64,000 nt of DNA, taken from NCBI RefSeq assembly GCF_001277215.2, contig NZ_CP013940.1, positions 3,472,001-3,536,000 on the forward strand. The letters run 5' to 3'. Below the pieces are notes generated by a model. The model had not been told where the DNA came from and made no database searches. It saw only the letters and a list, made by a program, of their open reading frames with translations. Each line of letters starts with the position of its first letter. The first letter of the stretch is position 1. This document shows, piece after piece, positions 36,336-49,080 of this stretch. The translations under genes and the position numbers were made by a program. The stretch comes from Cronobacter malonaticus LMG 23826. GTDB taxonomy: Bacteria > Pseudomonadota > Gammaproteobacteria > Enterobacterales > Enterobacteriaceae.

Positions 36336-37718
36336 TTATAGGTCGTCAAAAACGGCCAGCGCATCCGCCAGCTTTTTGACGCCGAAAATTTGCATGCCTT
36401 CCGGTACCTTTTTCGGCACGTTGGCGGCAGGAACAATCGCGCGGCGAAAACCGTGCTTCGCCGCCTCGGAAATACGCTCCTGGCCGCTCGGCACCGGGCG
36501 AATTTCACCCGCGAGGCCCACTTCGCCAAACACCACCAGATCCTGCGGCAGCGGCCGGTCGCGCAGGCTTGATACCATCGCCAGCAGCAGCGCCAGGTCG
36601 GCGCTCGTCTCAGTCACTTTCACCCCGCCAACCACGTTGACGAAGACGTCCTGATCCGCCATTTGCAGGCCGCCGTGACGGTGCAGTACGGCGAGGAGGA
36701 TTGCGAGACGGTTCTGCTCAAGACCCACAGCCACGCGCCGCGGGTTCGCCATCATCGAATGGTCCACCAGCGCCTGGATCTCCACCAGCAGCGGGCGCGT
36801 TCCTTCCCAGACGACCATCACCGAGCTGCCGGATGTAACTTCATCGCCCCGACTTAAGAAGATGGCCGACGGGTTACTGACTTCGCGCAGCCCCTGCTCC
36901 GTCATGGCGAACACGCCTAGCTCATTGACCGCGCCGAAGCGGTTTTTATGGCTGCGCAGCGTGCGAAAACGGGAATCGGCGTCGCCGTCCAGCAGGACGG
37001 AACAGTCGATGCAGTGCTCGAGCACTTTCGGGCCCGCCAGCGAACCGTCTTTGGTCACATGCCCCACCATTACAATCGCCACGCCGCGCGTTTTCGCAAA
37101 GCGCGTCAGGTAGGCGGCGGTTTCACGCACCTGCGCGACGCTGCCCGGCGACGACTGCACGTCAGCCATGTGCATCACCTGAATGGAGTCGATCACCATC
37201 AGTTTCGGCTGCTCTTCTTCCGCGATAAGGCAGATCTGCTCAATGCTGGTTTCCGAGAGCATGTTGAGATTGGTGGTGGGCAGGCCGAGACGATGCGCGC
37301 GCATCGCCACCTGTTGCAGCGACTCTTCGCCGGTAACATAGAGCGTTTTCATCTGCTCAGCGAGCTTGCAGAGCGTTTGCAGCAGCAGCGTCGATTTCCC
37401 GGCGCCGGGGTTGCCGCCAATCAGAATGGCGCTGCCCGGCACGACGCCGCCGCCAAGCACCCGGTCAAACTCTTTAAAACCGGTGGAGAAGCGCGGCAGC
37501 GCCTCCAGGCTGATGTCGGAAAGCTTCTGCACTTTCGACACGCCTGCGCTGCCCGCGTAGCCGGAGAGACGTTCATTGCGCGCCGCTTGCGGCGAGGCGG
37601 CGAGGCGCACTTCCGTGATGGTATTCCAGGCATGACAGGCGCTGCACTGCCCCTGCCAGCGCGGATAATCCGCACCACACTCGTTACAGACAAATGCGCG
37701 TTTTGGAGCTTTCGCCAC
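36336..37718 (-). CDS. radA: DNA repair protein RadA
   Basis: RadA (Sms) is a RecA-like ATPase and branch-migration helicase in recombination repair. The 460-residue protein has an N-terminal C4 zinc finger (CNECGADYPRWQGQCSAC), Walker A GGNPGAGKST, the RadA-specific KNRFG motif (SHKNRFGAVNELG) and a C-terminal Lon-protease-like domain (about 285-460). It follows serB with a gap of 11 bases, forming the serB-radA-nadR arrangement. Confidence 0.98.
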   Translation of the reverse strand: MAKAPKRAFVCNECGADYPRWQGQCSACHAWNTITEVRLAASPQAARNERLSGYAGSAGVSKVQKLSDISLEALPRFSTGFKEFDRVLGGGVVPGSAILIGGNPGAGKSTLLLQTLCKLAEQMKTLYVTGEESLQQVAMRAHRLGLPTTNLNMLSETSIEQICLIAEEEQPKLMVIDSIQVMHMADVQSSPGSVAQVRETAAYLTRFAKTRGVAIVMVGHVTKDGSLAGPKVLEHCIDCSVLLDGDADSRFRTLRSHKNRFGAVNELGVFAMTEQGLREVSNPSAIFLSRGDEVTSGSSVMVVWEGTRPLLVEIQALVDHSMMANPRRVAVGLEQNRLAILLAVLHRHGGLQMADQDVFVNVVGGVKVTETSADLALLLAMVSSLRDRPLPQDLVVFGEVGLAGEIRPVPSGQERISEAAKHGFRRAIVPAANVPKKVPEGMQIFGVKKLADALAVFDDL

Positions 37719-37729
37719 CTTTTACCTCT

Positions 37730-38701
37730 TTATTTCTGGTTAAGGCTGCCCGAAAGGATACAGAAAACCCCCATCAGGTCAGCGTGACGGATAGTGATCT
37801 CCGTCTTTTCATTCACTTTCGGTTTAGCGTGATAGGCGATACCCAGCCCCGCCGTCTGGATCATCGGCAGGTCGTTGGCACCATCGCCAATCGCGACGGT
37901 CTGGCCCGTCGGGATCTCATATTTTTCAGCAAGTCGTTGCAGGGTTTGCGCCTTGAACTGGGCGTCGACGATCTGGCCGGTCACTTCACCGGTAAAGACG
38001 CCATTTTCCACCGCCAGTTCATTGGCAACCACATCGTCCAGATGCAGTTTGTCCTGCAAATATTGCGCGAAGAAGGTAAAACCGCCGGAGGCGATCGCCA
38101 CTTTCCAGCCCAGCGCATGCAGCTTCAGCACCAGCGAGGTGAGGCCTGGCATTAACGGAAGCGCGTCGCGCACCTGATGCAGGATCTCCGCGCTCGCGCC
38201 CTTCAGCGTACCGACGCGCGCTTTCAGGCTGGCCGCGAAATCCAGCTCGCCGCGCATGGCGCGCTCGGTGACGTCCGCCACTTCATCGCCCGTACCGGCA
38301 AGTTTCGCGATTTCATCGATGCATTCAATCTGAATCGCGGTGGAATCCATATCCATCACCAGCAGACCCGGCGTTTTCAGGTGCGGAATTTTGCCAAGCG
38401 GCGCGACGTCTAAACCTGAATCATGCGCCAGGCGCGTCGCGCGCGGCGTCAGCGAACCCGCAAGGCGGATCACCTGATAATCTTCCACACACCACGCGTT
38501 AACGATAACCATCGCCGCGCCGAGTTTGTGCTGATATTGGGTCAGGCTTTGCTTATTTAAACCCCGTCCGTACAGGAGCCAGCCGCTGCGGCCAGCGTGA
38601 TAATCCAGCGGCATCACTTCATCACCGCTTAAAGAAAGGGGCAATCCAGGCCAGAGGGAGACCTCGTTTGGCAGGTCGCACCAGGTAAGACTGTTCGGCA
38701 T
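37730..38701 (-). CDS. serB: Phosphoserine phosphatase
   Basis: SerB removes phosphate from phosphoserine in the last step of serine synthesis. The 323 residues comprise an N-terminal regulatory part (1-100) and a C-terminal HAD domain with the nucleophile motif MDMDSTAIQIECIDE, motif II Ser in IASGGFTFFA and GDGANDLPMI. It is divergent from ytjB. Confidence 0.98.
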   Translation of the reverse strand: MPNSLTWCDLPNEVSLWPGLPLSLSGDEVMPLDYHAGRSGWLLYGRGLNKQSLTQYQHKLGAAMVIVNAWCVEDYQVIRLAGSLTPRATRLAHDSGLDVAPLGKIPHLKTPGLLVMDMDSTAIQIECIDEIAKLAGTGDEVADVTERAMRGELDFAASLKARVGTLKGASAEILHQVRDALPLMPGLTSLVLKLHALGWKVAIASGGFTFFAQYLQDKLHLDDVVANELAVENGVFTGEVTGQIVDAQFKAQTLQRLAEKYEIPTGQTVAIGDGANDLPMIQTAGLGIAYHAKPKVNEKTEITIRHADLMGVFCILSGSLNQK

Positions 38702-38807
38702 TCAGGCTCCTGTAAATAGTATCGGGGCGGGACAAAACAACGCATGAGGCTACCTTGTCTGCGGCGCTTCTGGCAACATTAAGCTTCAAAATTTAAGCAG
38801 GTACTTT

Positions 38808-39470
38808 ATGGCCCGGGCAAAACTCAAATTTCGGCTGCATCGCGCAGTGATTGTACTTATCTGTCTGGCGTTGCTGGTGGCGCTGATGCAGGGCGCGTCC
38901 TGGTTTAGCCAGAGCCATCAGCAGTCGCGCAATATTCAGATGGAAGAGCTTGCCCGCACGCTGGCCCGCCAGGTCAGCTACAGCCTCGCGCCGCTGATTA
39001 AGGGCGAAAATCCGGATGAAAAACGCGTCGCGGCCATGCTGAACCAGTTGACCGACGAGAGCCGCATTCTGGACGCCAGCGTCTATGACCAGCAGGGCGA
39101 ACTGATCGCCCGCGCGGGCGAGAGCGTCAACGTACGCGACCGGCTGGCGCTCGACGGCAAAAAAGCGGGCAGTTACTTCAACCAGCAGATCGTTCAGCCG
39201 GTGCAGGATAAGAGCGGCCCGGTGGGCTACCTGCGGCTCACGCTCGACACCCACAGCCTGCCGACCGAAGCGCGCCAGGTGGATAACACCACCAATATTT
39301 TGCGCCTGATGATGTTACTGGCGCTCGCTATCGGCATCGTACTGACCCGCACGCTGCTCCAGGGCAAACGCACGCGCTGGCAACAGTCGCCGTTCCTGCT
39401 CACCGCCAGCAGATCGGTGCCGGAAGAAGAGAGCGAGCCTGAGACGCCCGCAGACGACAAACGCGCCTGA
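38808..39470 (+). CDS. ytjB: Membrane protein YtjB (Smp)
   Basis: This 220-residue protein has an N-terminal membrane helix (about 12-31), a periplasmic region of about 130 residues and a second helix (about 163-181) before a charged cytoplasmic tail. It matches the Smp family, named for its place next to serB; the function is unknown. The divergent promoter region with serB is 106 bases. Confidence 0.9.
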   Translation: MARAKLKFRLHRAVIVLICLALLVALMQGASWFSQSHQQSRNIQMEELARTLARQVSYSLAPLIKGENPDEKRVAAMLNQLTDESRILDASVYDQQGELIARAGESVNVRDRLALDGKKAGSYFNQQIVQPVQDKSGPVGYLRLTLDTHSLPTEARQVDNTTNILRLMMLLALAIGIVLTRTLLQGKRTRWQQSPFLLTASRSVPEEESEPETPADDKRA

Positions 39471-39518
39471 CGCCGCGTGATATAATGGGCGTTCTTCAAT
39501 GCTTTAGGGAAAACGCCT

Positions 39519-40535
39519 GTGTCCTCTTTACGCCTGCTTATTTCCGATTCTTACGATCCCTGGTTTAACCTGGCGGTGGAAGAGTGCATCTTCCGCCAGA
39601 TGCCTGCCACCCAGCGCGTGCTGTTCCTCTGGCGCAACGCCGACACCGTCGTGATTGGCCGGGCGCAGAACCCGTGGAAAGAGTGCAACACGCGCCGGAT
39701 GGAGGAAGATAATGTGCGTCTGGCGCGGCGCAGCAGCGGCGGCGGCGCGGTGTTCCACGATCTCGGCAACACCTGTTTTACCTTTATGGCGGGCAAACCG
39801 GAATATGACAAAAGCGTCTCGACCGCGATTGTGATTAACGCGCTGACGCAGCTTGGCATTCCGGCATCAGCCTCCGGGCGCAACGATTTGGTGGTAGAAA
39901 CCGCCGAAGGGCCGCGCAAAATTTCCGGCTCCGCCTACCGCGAGACGATGGATCGCGGCTTCCATCACGGCACGCTCTTGCTGAACGCCGATTTAAGCCG
40001 GCTGGCGAATTACCTGAACCCCGATAAGAAAAAGCTCCAGGCGAAGGGGATCACCTCCGTGCGCGGGCGCGTCGCCAATATTCACGATCTCAAACCCGGC
40101 GTGACGCATGCGCAGATCTGCGAGGCCGTGACGGAGGCGTTTTTCACGTATTACGGTGAGCGGGTGGCCGCCGAGGTGATTTCCCCGGACGCGTTTCCGG
40201 ATCTGCCCGGCTTTGCCGAAACGTTCGCGCGCCAGAGTAGCTGGGAGTGGAATTTCGGCCAGGCACCCGCTTTTACGCATCAACTCGACGAGCGGTTTGT
40301 CTGGGGCGGCGTGGAGCTGCATTTCGACGTGGAAAAAGGGCATATCACCCGCACGCAGCTTTTTACCGACAGCCTGAACCCCGCGCCGCTGGAGGCGCTG
40401 GCGAGCCGGTTGCAGGGCTGCGTGTATCAGGCCAGCGCGTTGCAGGAAGTTTGCGAGGCGTTAGTGAATGAGTTTCCCGACCAGGCCACGGAGTTACGCG
40501 AAGTAGGCGCGTGGATGGCGCAGGCGGTGCGTTAA
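39519..40535 (+). CDS. lplA: Lipoate-protein ligase A
   Basis: LplA activates lipoate with ATP and attaches it to lipoyl domains of 2-oxoacid dehydrogenases and GcvH. The 338 residues match E. coli. The active-site segments are [15 protein letters not shown] (70-84), GRNDLV and KISGSAYRE with the catalytic Lys. The start is GTG ([17 protein letters not shown]). A TATAAT hexamer at 39481-39486 is a likely -10 element just upstream. Confidence 0.97.
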   Translation: MSSLRLLISDSYDPWFNLAVEECIFRQMPATQRVLFLWRNADTVVIGRAQNPWKECNTRRMEEDNVRLARRSSGGGAVFHDLGNTCFTFMAGKPEYDKSVSTAIVINALTQLGIPASASGRNDLVVETAEGPRKISGSAYRETMDRGFHHGTLLLNADLSRLANYLNPDKKKLQAKGITSVRGRVANIHDLKPGVTHAQICEAVTEAFFTYYGERVAAEVISPDAFPDLPGFAETFARQSSWEWNFGQAPAFTHQLDERFVWGGVELHFDVEKGHITRTQLFTDSLNPAPLEALASRLQGCVYQASALQEVCEALVNEFPDQATELREVGAWMAQAVR

Positions 40536-40544
40536 GTCAACACT

Positions 40545-40675
40545 GGTGGGTGCGCTGCGCTTACCCACCCTACAAAACCACAAAACCCTGCGCCACTGGC
40601 GGGTGCGCTTCGCTTACCCACCCTACAAAACATAGCCTTTCCGTGCGTAGGGCGGGTAAGCGCAGCGCACCCGCC
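40545..40675. repeat. Three-arm inverted-repeat cluster after lplA
   Basis: Arms at 40545-40573 and 40598-40626 read GGTGGGTGCG..TTACCCACCCTAC in direct orientation, and the arm at 40647-40675 is the reverse complement (GTAGGGCGGGTAAGC..GCACCCGCC). It is the same family as 34819-34981. Confidence 0.85.
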
Positions 40676-40701
40676 GTTTCCTTTGCCTTTTCCCGCCCAA
40701 T

Positions 40702-40728
40702 AAAAAAGGGCGCCGCAGCGCCCTTTTC
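40702..40728 (-). terminator. deo operon terminator
   Basis: Minus-strand stem AAGGGCGC/GCGCCCTT with a short loop followed by six T, 22 bases after the deoD stop. Confidence 0.85.
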
Positions 40729-40749
40729 TTTCACTTTAACCAGCGAAAA

Positions 40750-41469
40750 TTACTCTTTATCGCCCAGCAGCACGGATTCCAGCGCAATCTTGATCATGTC
40801 GTTAAACGTGGTCTGACGCTCTGCCGCGGTGGTCTGCTCGTGGGTACGGATATGGTCGGACACGGTGCAGATGGTCAGCGCTTTCGCGCCGAATTCCGCC
40901 GCCACGCCGTAGATGCCTGCCGCTTCCATTTCCACGCCCAGGATGCCGTATTTCTCCATCACGTCGAACATTGACGGGTCCGGCGTATAGAACAGGTCTG
41001 CGGAGAAGATGTTACCTACGCGCGCTTCCACGCCCAGCGCTTTCGCCGCGTCTACCGCGTTACGCACCATGTCGAAATCCGCGATCGCCGCGAAATCGTG
41101 ATCTTTGAAACGCAGGCGGTTCACTTTGGAATCGGTGCACGCGCCCATGCCGATAACCACATCGCGCAGCTTAACGTCTGCACGCACCGCGCCGCAGGAG
41201 CCGACGCGGATGATTTTCTTCACGCCGAAATCGGTGATCAGCTCTTTGGTGTAAATAGAGCAGGACGGGATACCCATGCCGTGGCCCATAACGGAAATCT
41301 TACGGCCTTTGTAAGTCCCGGTGAAACCCAGCATGCCGCGCACGTTGTTCACTTCGCGCACGTCTTCCAGGAAGGTTTCTGCAATGTGTTTTGCACGCAG
41401 CGGGTCGCCCGGCATCAGCACAACGTCCGCGAAATCGCCCATCTCAGCGTTAATATGTGGGGTTGCCAT
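40750..41469 (-). CDS. deoD: Purine nucleoside phosphorylase DeoD
   Basis: DeoD phosphorolyses purine (deoxy)nucleosides to free base and (deoxy)ribose-1-phosphate. The 239-residue protein begins [27 protein letters not shown] and has the RVGSCGAVR phosphate-binding block, [10 protein letters not shown] and the catalytic Asp in TVSDHIRT. It is the last gene of deoCABD. Confidence 0.98.
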   Translation of the reverse strand: MATPHINAEMGDFADVVLMPGDPLRAKHIAETFLEDVREVNNVRGMLGFTGTYKGRKISVMGHGMGIPSCSIYTKELITDFGVKKIIRVGSCGAVRADVKLRDVVIGMGACTDSKVNRLRFKDHDFAAIADFDMVRNAVDAAKALGVEARVGNIFSADLFYTPDPSMFDVMEKYGILGVEMEAAGIYGVAAEFGAKALTICTVSDHIRTHEQTTAAERQTTFNDMIKIALESVLLGDKE

Positions 41470-41494
41470 CTCTGTTTCCTTTTTAGTTTTTTAT

Positions 41495-41529
41495 GTTGCC
41501 GGGCGGCGGCGGCACACCCGGCCTGCAAC
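41495..41529. repeat. REP-like element between deoB and deoD
   Basis: The imperfect palindrome GTTGCCGGG ... CCCGGCCTGCAAC resembles a REP unit and lies in the 73-base gap. It may stabilise the upstream mRNA. Confidence 0.5.
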
Positions 41530-41542
41530 TGACTATCGTCAG

Positions 41543-44141
<2,599 letters not shown>

Positions 44142-44208
44142 GGTACCCCCCGTGAATAAGGAAGAACGATGGCGGGTCACGCGAAGCCCCCGCCCGGTGT
44201 TTCGGTTG

Positions 44209-44233
44209 GCCTGATGGCAAAACGCCATCAGGC
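44209..44233. other. deoC-deoA intercistronic hairpin
   Basis: Ten-base-pair perfect stem GCCTGATGGC/GCCATCAGGC with a five-base loop and no T run. It probably stabilises mRNA ends or affects relative expression, rather than terminating. Confidence 0.6.
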
Positions 44234-44243
44234 ACAACGTGGC

Positions 44244-45023
44244 TTAGTAGCTGCTGGCGCTTTTGCCGTCGCCGTGGCCAAGCGCCTGAAGCAGGCTTGC
44301 CAGCAGGCTGGACGCGCCAAAGCGGTAGTGACGGGCATCGGCCCAGTCGGCACCCAGCAGTTCATCGGCGACCGCCAGATATTTGGCCGCGTCTTCCGCT
44401 GTGCGCACGCCGCCTGCCGGTTTAAAGCCCACGGTTTTCGCCACGCCCATATCGCGGATCACTTCCAGCATGATGCGGGCGCTTTCCGGCGTCGCGTTCA
44501 CCGGCACTTTACCGGTTGAGGTTTTGATGAAATCAGCACCCGCTTTGATGGAGATTTCAGACGCCTTGCGGATCAGGGCTTCTTCTTTCAGTTCGCCGGT
44601 TTCGATAATCACTTTCAGCAGCACGTTGGCCGCCGCGCAGGCGTCTTTACAGGCTTTCACCAGGTCAAAGCCCACCTGCTCATTGCCCGCCATCAGCGCG
44701 CGGTACGGGAAGACCACGTCCACTTCGTCTGCGCCATAGGCGATAGCCGCGCGGGTTTCCGCCAGCGCGATGTCGATGTCGTCGTTACCGTGCGGGAAGT
44801 TAGTGACAGTGGCGATACGGATATCCGGCGTCCCCTGCTCGTTCAGCGTTTTACGGGCGATCGGGATAAAGCGCGGGTAGATGCAGACCGCGGCGGTGTT
44901 GCCCACCGGGGTTTTAGCCTGACGACATAAGGCGATCACTTTTTCATTGGTGTCGTCGTCATTCAGGGTGGTGAGGTCCATCAGTTGCAGCGCACGCAGG
45001 CTGCTTTTGGTTAAATCGGTCAT
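44244..45023 (-). CDS. deoC: Deoxyribose-phosphate aldolase DeoC
   Basis: DeoC splits deoxyribose-5-phosphate to acetaldehyde and glyceraldehyde-3-phosphate via a Schiff base. The start [19 protein letters not shown] gives 259 residues, as in E. coli; the upstream ATG four codons earlier is less likely. The Schiff-base Lys is in [13 protein letters not shown], and the second Lys is in [11 protein letters not shown]. It is the first gene of deoCABD, downstream of DeoR/CRP sites. Confidence 0.98.
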   Translation of the reverse strand: MTDLTKSSLRALQLMDLTTLNDDDTNEKVIALCRQAKTPVGNTAAVCIYPRFIPIARKTLNEQGTPDIRIATVTNFPHGNDDIDIALAETRAAIAYGADEVDVVFPYRALMAGNEQVGFDLVKACKDACAAANVLLKVIIETGELKEEALIRKASEISIKAGADFIKTSTGKVPVNATPESARIMLEVIRDMGVAKTVGFKPAGGVRTAEDAAKYLAVADELLGADWADARHYRFGASSLLASLLQALGHGDGKSASSY

Positions 45024-45155
45024 AACTTTCTCCAACTAAAAAATGCATCTCGGGTGAGAAACTCAACACGTTGGAGCGGTCGTGGTTCCATGAAGAAGAG
45101 CGGCGTCATCCGCCGTCACGCTGAGATCCGTCTCACCGCACATCATTGCTATCAA

Positions 45156-45171
45156 TGTTAAAATTCTAACA
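45156..45171. promoter_or_regulatory. DeoR operator
   Basis: TGTTAAAATTCTAACA differs at one position from the E. coli deo operator palindrome TGTTAGAATTCTAACA. It lies about 130 bases upstream of deoC. Confidence 0.85.
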
Positions 45172-45190
45172 CCGACAGGCAGGGTGATTT

Positions 45191-45206
45191 TGTGTCTTGT
45201 TTCACA
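45191..45206. promoter_or_regulatory. CRP-like site upstream of deoC
   Basis: TGTGTCTTGTTTCACA fits TGTGA-N6-TCACA with one mismatch, as expected for the CRP/CytR-controlled deo promoter. A second, weaker TGTGATTAACA motif is near 45245. Confidence 0.6.
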
Positions 45207-45289
45207 AATTACAAAGTACTGTTTGCATACTTTGCGCCATTATATGTGATTAACACAACATTATGACAGTCGGAATCGTGCGCCGGAAA

Positions 45290-45316
45290 TAAAAAAGGCT
45301 GGCGCGACGCCAGCCT
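45290..45316 (-). terminator. Terminator after the nucleoside transporter
   Basis: Nine-base-pair stem AGGCTGGCG/CGCCAGCCT with CGA loop (45296-45316), followed on the minus strand by a T run. It separates the transporter from the deo promoter region. Confidence 0.88.
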
Positions 45317-45360
45317 GAATATCACCGAAAATGTGAAAATAATAACATTCTCACATCCTG

Positions 45361-46638
45361 CTACAGCGCGAGAAACAGTCCAGCAATCGTCGCGCTCATC
45401 AGGTTAGAGAGCGTACCGGCCGCTACGGCCTTAAGCCCGAGTTGCGCGACTTCATGACGACGGTTGGGAGCCATGCTGCCAAGGCCGCCAATCAGGATGG
45501 CGATAGAAGAAAGGTTAGCAAATCCGCACAGCGCGAAAGAAATAATCGCTTTAGTATGGTCAGAGAGCACCTGCAAGCCCGCCGCCGCTACCGCAGCGTC
45601 CTCTTTCAGGTATTCGCCGAAATTCATATATGCCACGAATTCGTTGATGATGAGCTTCTGACCGATAAACGAGCCCGCGACCATCGCCTCATCCCACGGC
45701 ACGCCAATCAGCCATGCCACCGGCGAGAACAGCCAGCCGAGGATCAGTTGCAACGATAGCTCCGGGTGATTAAACCAGCCGCCGATGCCGGAGAGCATGC
45801 CATTCAGCAGCGCGATAAGCGCTACAAACGCCAGCAGCATCGCGCCAACGTTAAGCGCCAGTTGCATCCCGGCGGACGCACCAGAGGCGGCGGCGTCCAG
45901 CACGTTCGACGGACTGTCGGGATCGCGCTGCGTGGTATCGAGTTGCGGCGCGTCGTGCGGGGTTTCCGTCTCCGGAATAATGATTTTGGCGAACAGCAGT
46001 CCGCCAGGGGCCGCCATAAAGGACGCCGCAATCAGGTATTCCAGCGGCACGCCCATCTGGGCATAGCCCGCCAGTACTGAGCCTGCCACCGACGCCAGGC
46101 CGCCGCACATCACGGCAAAGAGCTCAGAGCGGGTCATCGTGGCGATGTACGGGCGCACCACCAGCGGCGCTTCGGTCTGGCCGACAAAAATATTGGCGGT
46201 CGCCGAGAGTGATTCAGTACGGGAGGTTTTCAGCACTTTACGCAGCGCGCCGCCCAGCAGGCGGATCACCAGTTGCATGATACCGAGATAATAGAGCACC
46301 GCGATAAGCGAGGAGAAGAAGACGATAACCGGCAGAACGCGCAACGCGAAGATAAACCCGCCGCCGCCGAACACCTCAAACATTTTGTCCGACACCAGCC
46401 CGCCAAAAAGAAACGAGATGCCGTCATTGCCGTAAGCGATAACGTTCGCTACCCCTTCAGACATCGCCAGCAGCACTTTGCGCCCCGCAGGCACGTAGAG
46501 CACCAGCGCGCCGATAGCAATCTGAATCAGCCAGGCACCCACGACGGTGCGAAGATTAATCGCTTTTCTGTTACTGGAGAGTGCGACCGCGATGAAAAGC
46601 AGCGCCAGCATTCCCACCAGGCCCATCAATATTTGCAT
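45361..46638 (-). CDS. CNT-family nucleoside transporter (NupC/NupX-like)
   Basis: The 425-residue membrane protein is a concentrative nucleoside transporter with about ten hydrophobic segments. Family motifs are visible: [44 protein letters not shown] and [28 protein letters not shown]. Import of nucleosides with H+ is the expected role. In E. coli the gene before deoC is different, so this transporter replaces it next to the catabolic operon it would supply. Which of NupC or NupX it is nearest to cannot be decided by eye. Confidence 0.9.
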   Translation of the reverse strand: MQILMGLVGMLALLFIAVALSSNRKAINLRTVVGAWLIQIAIGALVLYVPAGRKVLLAMSEGVANVIAYGNDGISFLFGGLVSDKMFEVFGGGGFIFALRVLPVIVFFSSLIAVLYYLGIMQLVIRLLGGALRKVLKTSRTESLSATANIFVGQTEAPLVVRPYIATMTRSELFAVMCGGLASVAGSVLAGYAQMGVPLEYLIAASFMAAPGGLLFAKIIIPETETPHDAPQLDTTQRDPDSPSNVLDAAASGASAGMQLALNVGAMLLAFVALIALLNGMLSGIGGWFNHPELSLQLILGWLFSPVAWLIGVPWDEAMVAGSFIGQKLIINEFVAYMNFGEYLKEDAAVAAAGLQVLSDHTKAIISFALCGFANLSSIAILIGGLGSMAPNRRHEVAQLGLKAVAAGTLSNLMSATIAGLFLAL

Positions 46639-46761
46639 ACAGTATCCCTGAGATATGAGTGAATTATGTTGTCCCGCGCAGGCAGGCGGCGCGATTTAAC
46701 GACAGGGAATCTGCTGAAATCCAGACGCTTTACGCTTTTTTAAACAAGCGTGGACAGTGGG

Positions 46762-47547
46762 TCACATTTTGAGACGTGGGAATAGCGCGCGGGTATTTTC
46801 GAAGAGAGTATGAGCGATAACGTCCGGCGGCTCAGGGCGCAACTCGCAAAGCACCTCAAACACGCCGTTAACGCGCTCCGGGCGGTTCGGCTGCCCCTGC
46901 CAGCCGTTCAGCGGCATATCGGGCGCGTCGGTCTCCAGCAGTAGCGCAGACAGCGGCAGTTTTGCCATAACGTCACGCGTTTTTTGCGCACGCGGATAGG
47001 TAATGGTGCCGCCCACGCCGATCCGGTAGCCGAGATCCACAAAGCGTTGCGCCTGTTGCAGGCTGCCCGCGAAGCCATGCACCACGCCGGTACAGGGCAG
47101 CGCGTGGCGCTTAAGGTGCATCGCGAGTTTATCGTGGGTGCGGCGCGAATGCAGGATCACCGGCAGATCATAGCGTTTCGCGAGCCGCAACTGGGCGTCG
47201 AGTATCGCTTCCTGGCGTTCAAACAGCGGATTTTCCATGTAGAGATCGAGCCCAATCTCGCCTATCGCCACCAGTTTTTCCGCCTGCTGTTGCAGATGAT
47301 GCTCCAGCAGCGCGAGGCTCGCATCGTTATGGTTGCCAATAACAATAGGATGCAAACCGATGGCCGCCCACAGCGCCGGGAAACGTGTGGCAAGCTCCAG
47401 CACTGTCGCGAAGCGCGCGGCTTCCACCGCAGGCACAATAATATGCTCAACGCCTGCCGACGCTGCCTGCGCCAGGCTTTCAGCCTCGGTGCCGGTAAAG
47501 GGCGGGAAATCAAAATGGCAGTGGGTGTCGATAAAGCGTCGCATCAT
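46762..47547 (-). CDS. yjjV: TatD-family metal-dependent hydrolase YjjV
   Basis: The 261-residue TIM-barrel protein has metal ligands in DTHCHFDF, GEIGLDLY, HSRRTHDK, GVVHGFAGS and LETDAPD. TatD relatives are 3'-5' exonucleases or deoxyribonucleases, but the function of YjjV is not proven. The ATG overlaps the yjjU stop by four bases, so the two are probably translated together. Confidence 0.94.
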   Translation of the reverse strand: MMRRFIDTHCHFDFPPFTGTEAESLAQAASAGVEHIIVPAVEAARFATVLELATRFPALWAAIGLHPIVIGNHNDASLALLEHHLQQQAEKLVAIGEIGLDLYMENPLFERQEAILDAQLRLAKRYDLPVILHSRRTHDKLAMHLKRHALPCTGVVHGFAGSLQQAQRFVDLGYRIGVGGTITYPRAQKTRDVMAKLPLSALLLETDAPDMPLNGWQGQPNRPERVNGVFEVLCELRPEPPDVIAHTLFENTRALFPRLKM

Positions 47548-48677
47548 GCCAGATCCTCATCGCTGAACGTCGCGTCGTTCGCCTGCTCGGTTTTGACCAG
47601 CGGCGCGTCCAGCGCATCGTTAGCGACGGTCGCCGGCGGCACCACGATGGTGGTTTCCGGTACGACAGGTGCCAGCACTTCAGCCGCCGCGGCAACCGCG
47701 GCCGGTTCAGCAATCGGCAGCACTGGCCGCGTACCGTAACGGCGCAGCGGCGGCTTGCTGACCAGCAGTTTGCCGACAGTGGCCAGGAAATAGCGCCCGC
47801 ACAGACGCCCCAGTTTGTAATCTTCCATCAGCGCCGGAAGACGGCTGCCGAGCGCCATGCTGGTCAGCGCGCGGGGCGGAGAAATTTCGAAAACCCGCAG
47901 TTTACCGGGCGGGTTCTCAATAAATTCCTGAATCTCGCGATAGGTTTTTTCGTGGTGCTGAACCAGATTGAGCAACGGCTGCAGGCTGCTGTCGGTCAAC
48001 CAGCGCTCCATGCGCTTGAACCACTGCGGCGTGTAGTACATCTGCGACGGCACGGTGCGGATAACGACCAGCGTCGTGGCACCGAGGCGCGCCGCCTCGC
48101 GCACCGGAATCGCATCGCTCACGCCGCCGTCAAAATAGTTCACACCGTTGATATCTACGCCGGGGCGATAGAAGCCCGGAATGGCGCTGGAGGCGCGAAC
48201 AATCTCCAGCCAGTTGCTCTCCTGCGGCGCGAAATAGCCGGGCGAGTAGTCATCGCGTCGACAGGCGCACATATAAAACGCTTTGCCGTCGTCAAACAGC
48301 CGCATCGCGTTGCCCATATTGAGCGGCATACGGGCGGACGTGGCTTCGGTCAGCCAGTCGAGATCGATAAGATTGCCGCCGCGCACAAAGCGCACCGGGT
48401 CAAAGAAATCGCGAGAGGTGGTAAAGCGGGTAATGACGCGCCGGGCGTAGCCAGGCTGGTTACAGACGTACGCTGACAGGTTTTGCGCCCCGGCAGAGGT
48501 GCCGAGAAAGAAGTCGAACGGGTTGAATTGCGCGCGCATGAATTCGTCCAGCACGCCGGCAGTAAAGATCCCGCGCTGACCGCCACCTTCACAGACGATA
48601 GCCAGCTTACCGGGACGAAACGGTTTCACCGCCAGCGGCGCTATGCTGCCCGGCGTTACGGGAATACGTTGTCCCAC
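47544..48677 (-). CDS. yjjU: Patatin-like phospholipase YjjU
   Basis: The 377-residue protein has the patatin oxyanion loop CEGGGQRGIFTAG (about 29-41), the nucleophile GTSAGAQN with Ser near 61 and the catalytic Asp in YFDGGVSDA. It is a predicted acyl hydrolase. The C-terminal 70 residues are low in complexity (Ala, Val and Pro), longer than in E. coli YjjU (about 357). Confidence 0.93.
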   Translation of the reverse strand: MGQRIPVTPGSIAPLAVKPFRPGKLAIVCEGGGQRGIFTAGVLDEFMRAQFNPFDFFLGTSAGAQNLSAYVCNQPGYARRVITRFTTSRDFFDPVRFVRGGNLIDLDWLTEATSARMPLNMGNAMRLFDDGKAFYMCACRRDDYSPGYFAPQESNWLEIVRASSAIPGFYRPGVDINGVNYFDGGVSDAIPVREAARLGATTLVVIRTVPSQMYYTPQWFKRMERWLTDSSLQPLLNLVQHHEKTYREIQEFIENPPGKLRVFEISPPRALTSMALGSRLPALMEDYKLGRLCGRYFLATVGKLLVSKPPLRRYGTRPVLPIAEPAAVAAAAEVLAPVVPETTIVVPPATVANDALDAPLVKTEQANDATFSDEDLA

Positions 48678-48791
48678 CCTGCTTTCCTGTTGTTATCCGT
48701 CGCGCGCCGCGCGAACGTTTTACGGTGCCATAAACCAGCAAAGCCAGTCACAGGGACTGGCTTTGCCGTCTGTCAGTTATCTTTTATCACA

Positions 48792-48953
48792 CTATGGGCG
48801 ACGACGGCCCATAAAAAGGCTAACCAGGAACAGAATAATACCAACAACAAATACGATTTTCGCTGCGCCTGCTGCGGTACCTGCCAGGCCACCAAAGCCC
48901 AGAGCGGCCGCAATCAACGCGATAACCAGAAAGATAATGCCCCAACGAAACAT
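48792..48953 (-). CDS. ytjA: Small membrane protein YtjA (DUF1328)
   Basis: The 53-residue protein starts [20 protein letters not shown] and ends [12 protein letters not shown]. Two hydrophobic helices (5-25 and 30-48) are typical of DUF1328. The ATG is preceded by GGAGAG. It lies between yjjU and osmY as in E. coli; its function is unknown. Confidence 0.93.
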   Translation of the reverse strand: MFRWGIIFLVIALIAAALGFGGLAGTAAGAAKIVFVVGIILFLVSLFMGRRRP

Positions 48954-49080
48954 AAGACTCTCCTTTACCATAGTTAATCTTTATACCGCTTCTTAATGAA
49001 CGCAGCGTCCACTGGCGGTGTCATCCAGCTGATAGTGCTTACCTTCCCTCCCGGCGCGAACCGGGAGAGGGGCATGCCTG

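Noticed and set aside
44142..44237. Extended start for deoA
   Set aside because: The extra 32 codons cover the intercistronic hairpin; the GTG at 44141 gives the family length.
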